Shown: positions 62,870-64,000 of the stretch, piece after piece
How the letters are laid out: each line of letters begins with the position of its first letter
Numbering within the stretch: position 1 is the stretch's first letter
Source of the DNA: GCA-2712985 sp964515905
GTDB lineage: Bacteria > Pseudomonadota > Alphaproteobacteria > UBA7887
Length of the DNA: 64,000 nucleotides
Assembly: GCA_964515905.1 (NCBI GenBank)
Contig: CAZEWK010000003.1
Location: 1 to 64,000, forward strand
Reading direction: 5' to 3'
Position numbers and translations under genes: made by a program
The notes under the pieces: generated by a model
Seen by the model: the letters and a program-made list of their open reading frames with translations, nothing else
Databases searched by the model: none
Told to the model about the DNA's origin: nothing

Positions 62870-63649
62870 CTAAAACGAACCTGGGAAATGTCCCCCGTCA
62901 ATTAAAAGATTTTGTCCCGTTATAAACCCGCTATGTGCGCTGCATAAAAACGCGCAGGCATGACCAAATTCATCCGCATCTCCAAAACGCGCAGCTGGAA
63001 TATTAGAAAGTATAGTAGTTCTTGTTTCTTCGACGCTACGACCGGTTGCTTTCGCCGCTCCTTTCATGCCTGCAAGCATTCGATCCGTTTCAAAAATCCC
63101 AGGTTGCAAATTATTAATAGTGACATTGTTTGACGCCACTTCCCGAGATACAGACGCCACGAGCGCTGTTAATGCAGAACGAGCCGCACTTGACATTGCC
63201 AAACCAGGAAATGGTGTTCGAACCGCTATCGAAGTGATATTTACGATTCGGCCAAACCCCCGCTCAATCATCCCATCGACTGTTGCACGAATAAGTTCGG
63301 TAGGAACGAGGAGATTAGCGGTTAATCCGGCATTCCATTCCTGTGAGCCCCACTCGCGAAAGTTGCCCGGCGGCGGCCCACCATTGTTATTAATGAGAAT
63401 GTCGGGATCAGGGCAAGCTTCCAGTATTGCTGCTCGGCCCTCTGGCTCATCTAGGTCCGCCGCAATTGGCGTTACTGACGCACCAGTCTGCTGTGCAATA
63501 TCGTCAGCCGTTCGCTTTATTCGGTCCGGATCCACTCCATTTACCACTAGTGAAACACCTTCTTTGGCCAAAGCAAGTGCACAACCTCGTCCAAGCCCTC
63601 GACTCGATGCACAAACGATCGCCTTCTTCCCCTTTAATCCAAGTTCCAT
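62870..63649 (-). CDS. SDR-fold protein lacking the Tyr-Lys catalytic pair
   Basis: 259 residues with the SDR Rossmann fold: ASSRGLGRG binds the nucleotide and VNITSIA holds the catalytic Ser. Where classical members have YxxxK, this one reads LAMSSAARSA, so both Tyr and Lys are missing, and NNAG is NNNGG. A subfamily with such replacements exists (LxLSNxxR type). It may therefore work by another mechanism or on an unusual substrate. It converges on the nitroreductase gene and diverges from the PhyH-like gene. Confidence 0.82.
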   Translation of the reverse strand: MELGLKGKKAIVCASSRGLGRGCALALAKEGVSLVVNGVDPDRIKRTADDIAQQTGASVTPIAADLDEPEGRAAILEACPDPDILINNNGGPPPGNFREWGSQEWNAGLTANLLVPTELIRATVDGMIERGFGRIVNITSIAVRTPFPGLAMSSAARSALTALVASVSREVASNNVTINNLQPGIFETDRMLAGMKGAAKATGRSVEETRTTILSNIPAARFGDADEFGHACAFLCSAHSGFITGQNLLIDGGHFPGSF

Positions 63650-63798
63650 GACGTTTTAAATCCAGTTCTATCTATCAAATTCACTTCTACAGTAGCCTTT
63701 GAGCTTCAGAATGAAAACCCAAGCCCTAATCGTGTTCTTGACCTTTTGGCCATTTAGAAACAAGCTATAAAATAGATACAATAGGAGCAAACTAGTTC

Positions 63799-64000
63799 AT
63801 GACCAAAATGGCGACATTTGTCGACTCGACATCTATCCGTGAAGACGGTACCGCGTTGAAGCAACGTTTAGATCGTGACGGATATTTGTTTATCCGCCAG
63901 TTATTACCAAGAGATGCGGTTATGAGAGTCCGCGGCCGACTTTTAGAAAAAGCCGCTAAGGGTGGGTGGTTAGATGAGAATAGACCCATCGAGGATGGTA
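63799..64000 (+). CDS. Phytanoyl-CoA dioxygenase-family protein, N-terminal part
   Basis: First 67 residues only; the gene runs off the window. LKQRLDRDGYLFIRQLLPRDAVMRVRGRLLE is the usual opening of the PhyH family of Fe(II)/2-oxoglutarate oxygenases. The metal-binding HxD lies beyond the end. ATG at 63799 follows AGGAG by 11 bases; a second ATG three codons later is possible. Confidence 0.72.
   Translation, partial: MTKMATFVDSTSIREDGTALKQRLDRDGYLFIRQLLPRDAVMRVRGRLLEKAAKGGWLDENRPIEDG

Noticed and set aside
1..64000. Mobile elements, CRISPR arrays, tRNA or rRNA genes
   Set aside because: No transposase, integrase, long repeats, regular spacers or tRNA cloverleaf was seen on reading either strand.

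Overview
The window looks like the chromosome of a free-living, probably marine alphaproteobacterium with moderate to low GC. The grounds are indirect: two TRAP (DctPQM) transporters, a branched-chain-type ABC importer, a fused KorA, CaiB-type CoA transferase, a CoxLMS-like molybdenum hydroxylase, a PQQ alcohol dehydrogenase, and a BioR-like box at bioA. No rRNA, tRNA, CRISPR array, insertion sequence or phage gene was seen. Nearly every gene is catabolic or a transporter, so this reads as a dense block of accessory catabolism.

Layout. 1-2923 (minus): a hydratase, a cyclase-family hydrolase and the start of an acyl-CoA synthetase. 3405-6310 (plus): korAB. 6380-8546 (minus): an enolase-superfamily dehydratase and a sugar-isomerase-like TIM barrel. 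8712-14733 (plus): a KstD-like flavoprotein, protocatechuate 3,4-dioxygenase (pcaHG), pcaB, a shikimate-dehydrogenase-like enzyme and an unknown ferredoxin-fold protein. 15255-19855 (plus): a complete Liv-type ABC importer. 20140-28616: a PQQ/probably lanthanide alcohol dehydrogenase, a small four-Cys protein, two Sel1 proteins, two cytochromes c, a MotA/ExbB-like channel with two membrane partners, and several unknown exported proteins. 28867-33096 (plus): a DUF3237 protein, an orphan ABC binding protein, a ThDP enzyme and a cupin. 33086-41885 (mostly minus): a TcuA-like flavoprotein, a free biotin carrier protein, a carboxyltransferase, a CoA transferase, an SDR, an LLM oxidoreductase and an Old-Yellow-Enzyme reductase. 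41932-45321: bioA diverging from bioFD. 45397-50592: TRAP transporter, aldo/keto reductase, glycosidase-like protein. 50771-61230: class II aldolase, LLM oxidoreductase, CoxG/S/M/L-like hydroxylase, amidohydrolase and a second TRAP transporter. 61551-64000: HD hydrolase, nitroreductase, atypical SDR, and the start of a PhyH-type dioxygenase.

How it works together. The aromatic block would bring ring acids, perhaps shikimate/quinate-type, to protocatechuate and open the ring to carboxymuconolactone, with the adjacent Liv transporter a plausible importer; later steps (pcaC, pcaD, thiolase) are not here. The alcohol dehydrogenase would pass electrons to the nearby cytochrome c. The carrier protein and carboxyltransferase need biotin, and biotin genes lie a few kilobases away.

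The best candidate for an undescribed system is 20140-28616, above all the channel trio at 22890-24875: a four-helix MotA/TolQ/ExbB-like protein, a single-pass ExbD-position protein carrying a DUF2135-like periplasmic domain, and a two-helix unknown, set among redox and Sel1 proteins.
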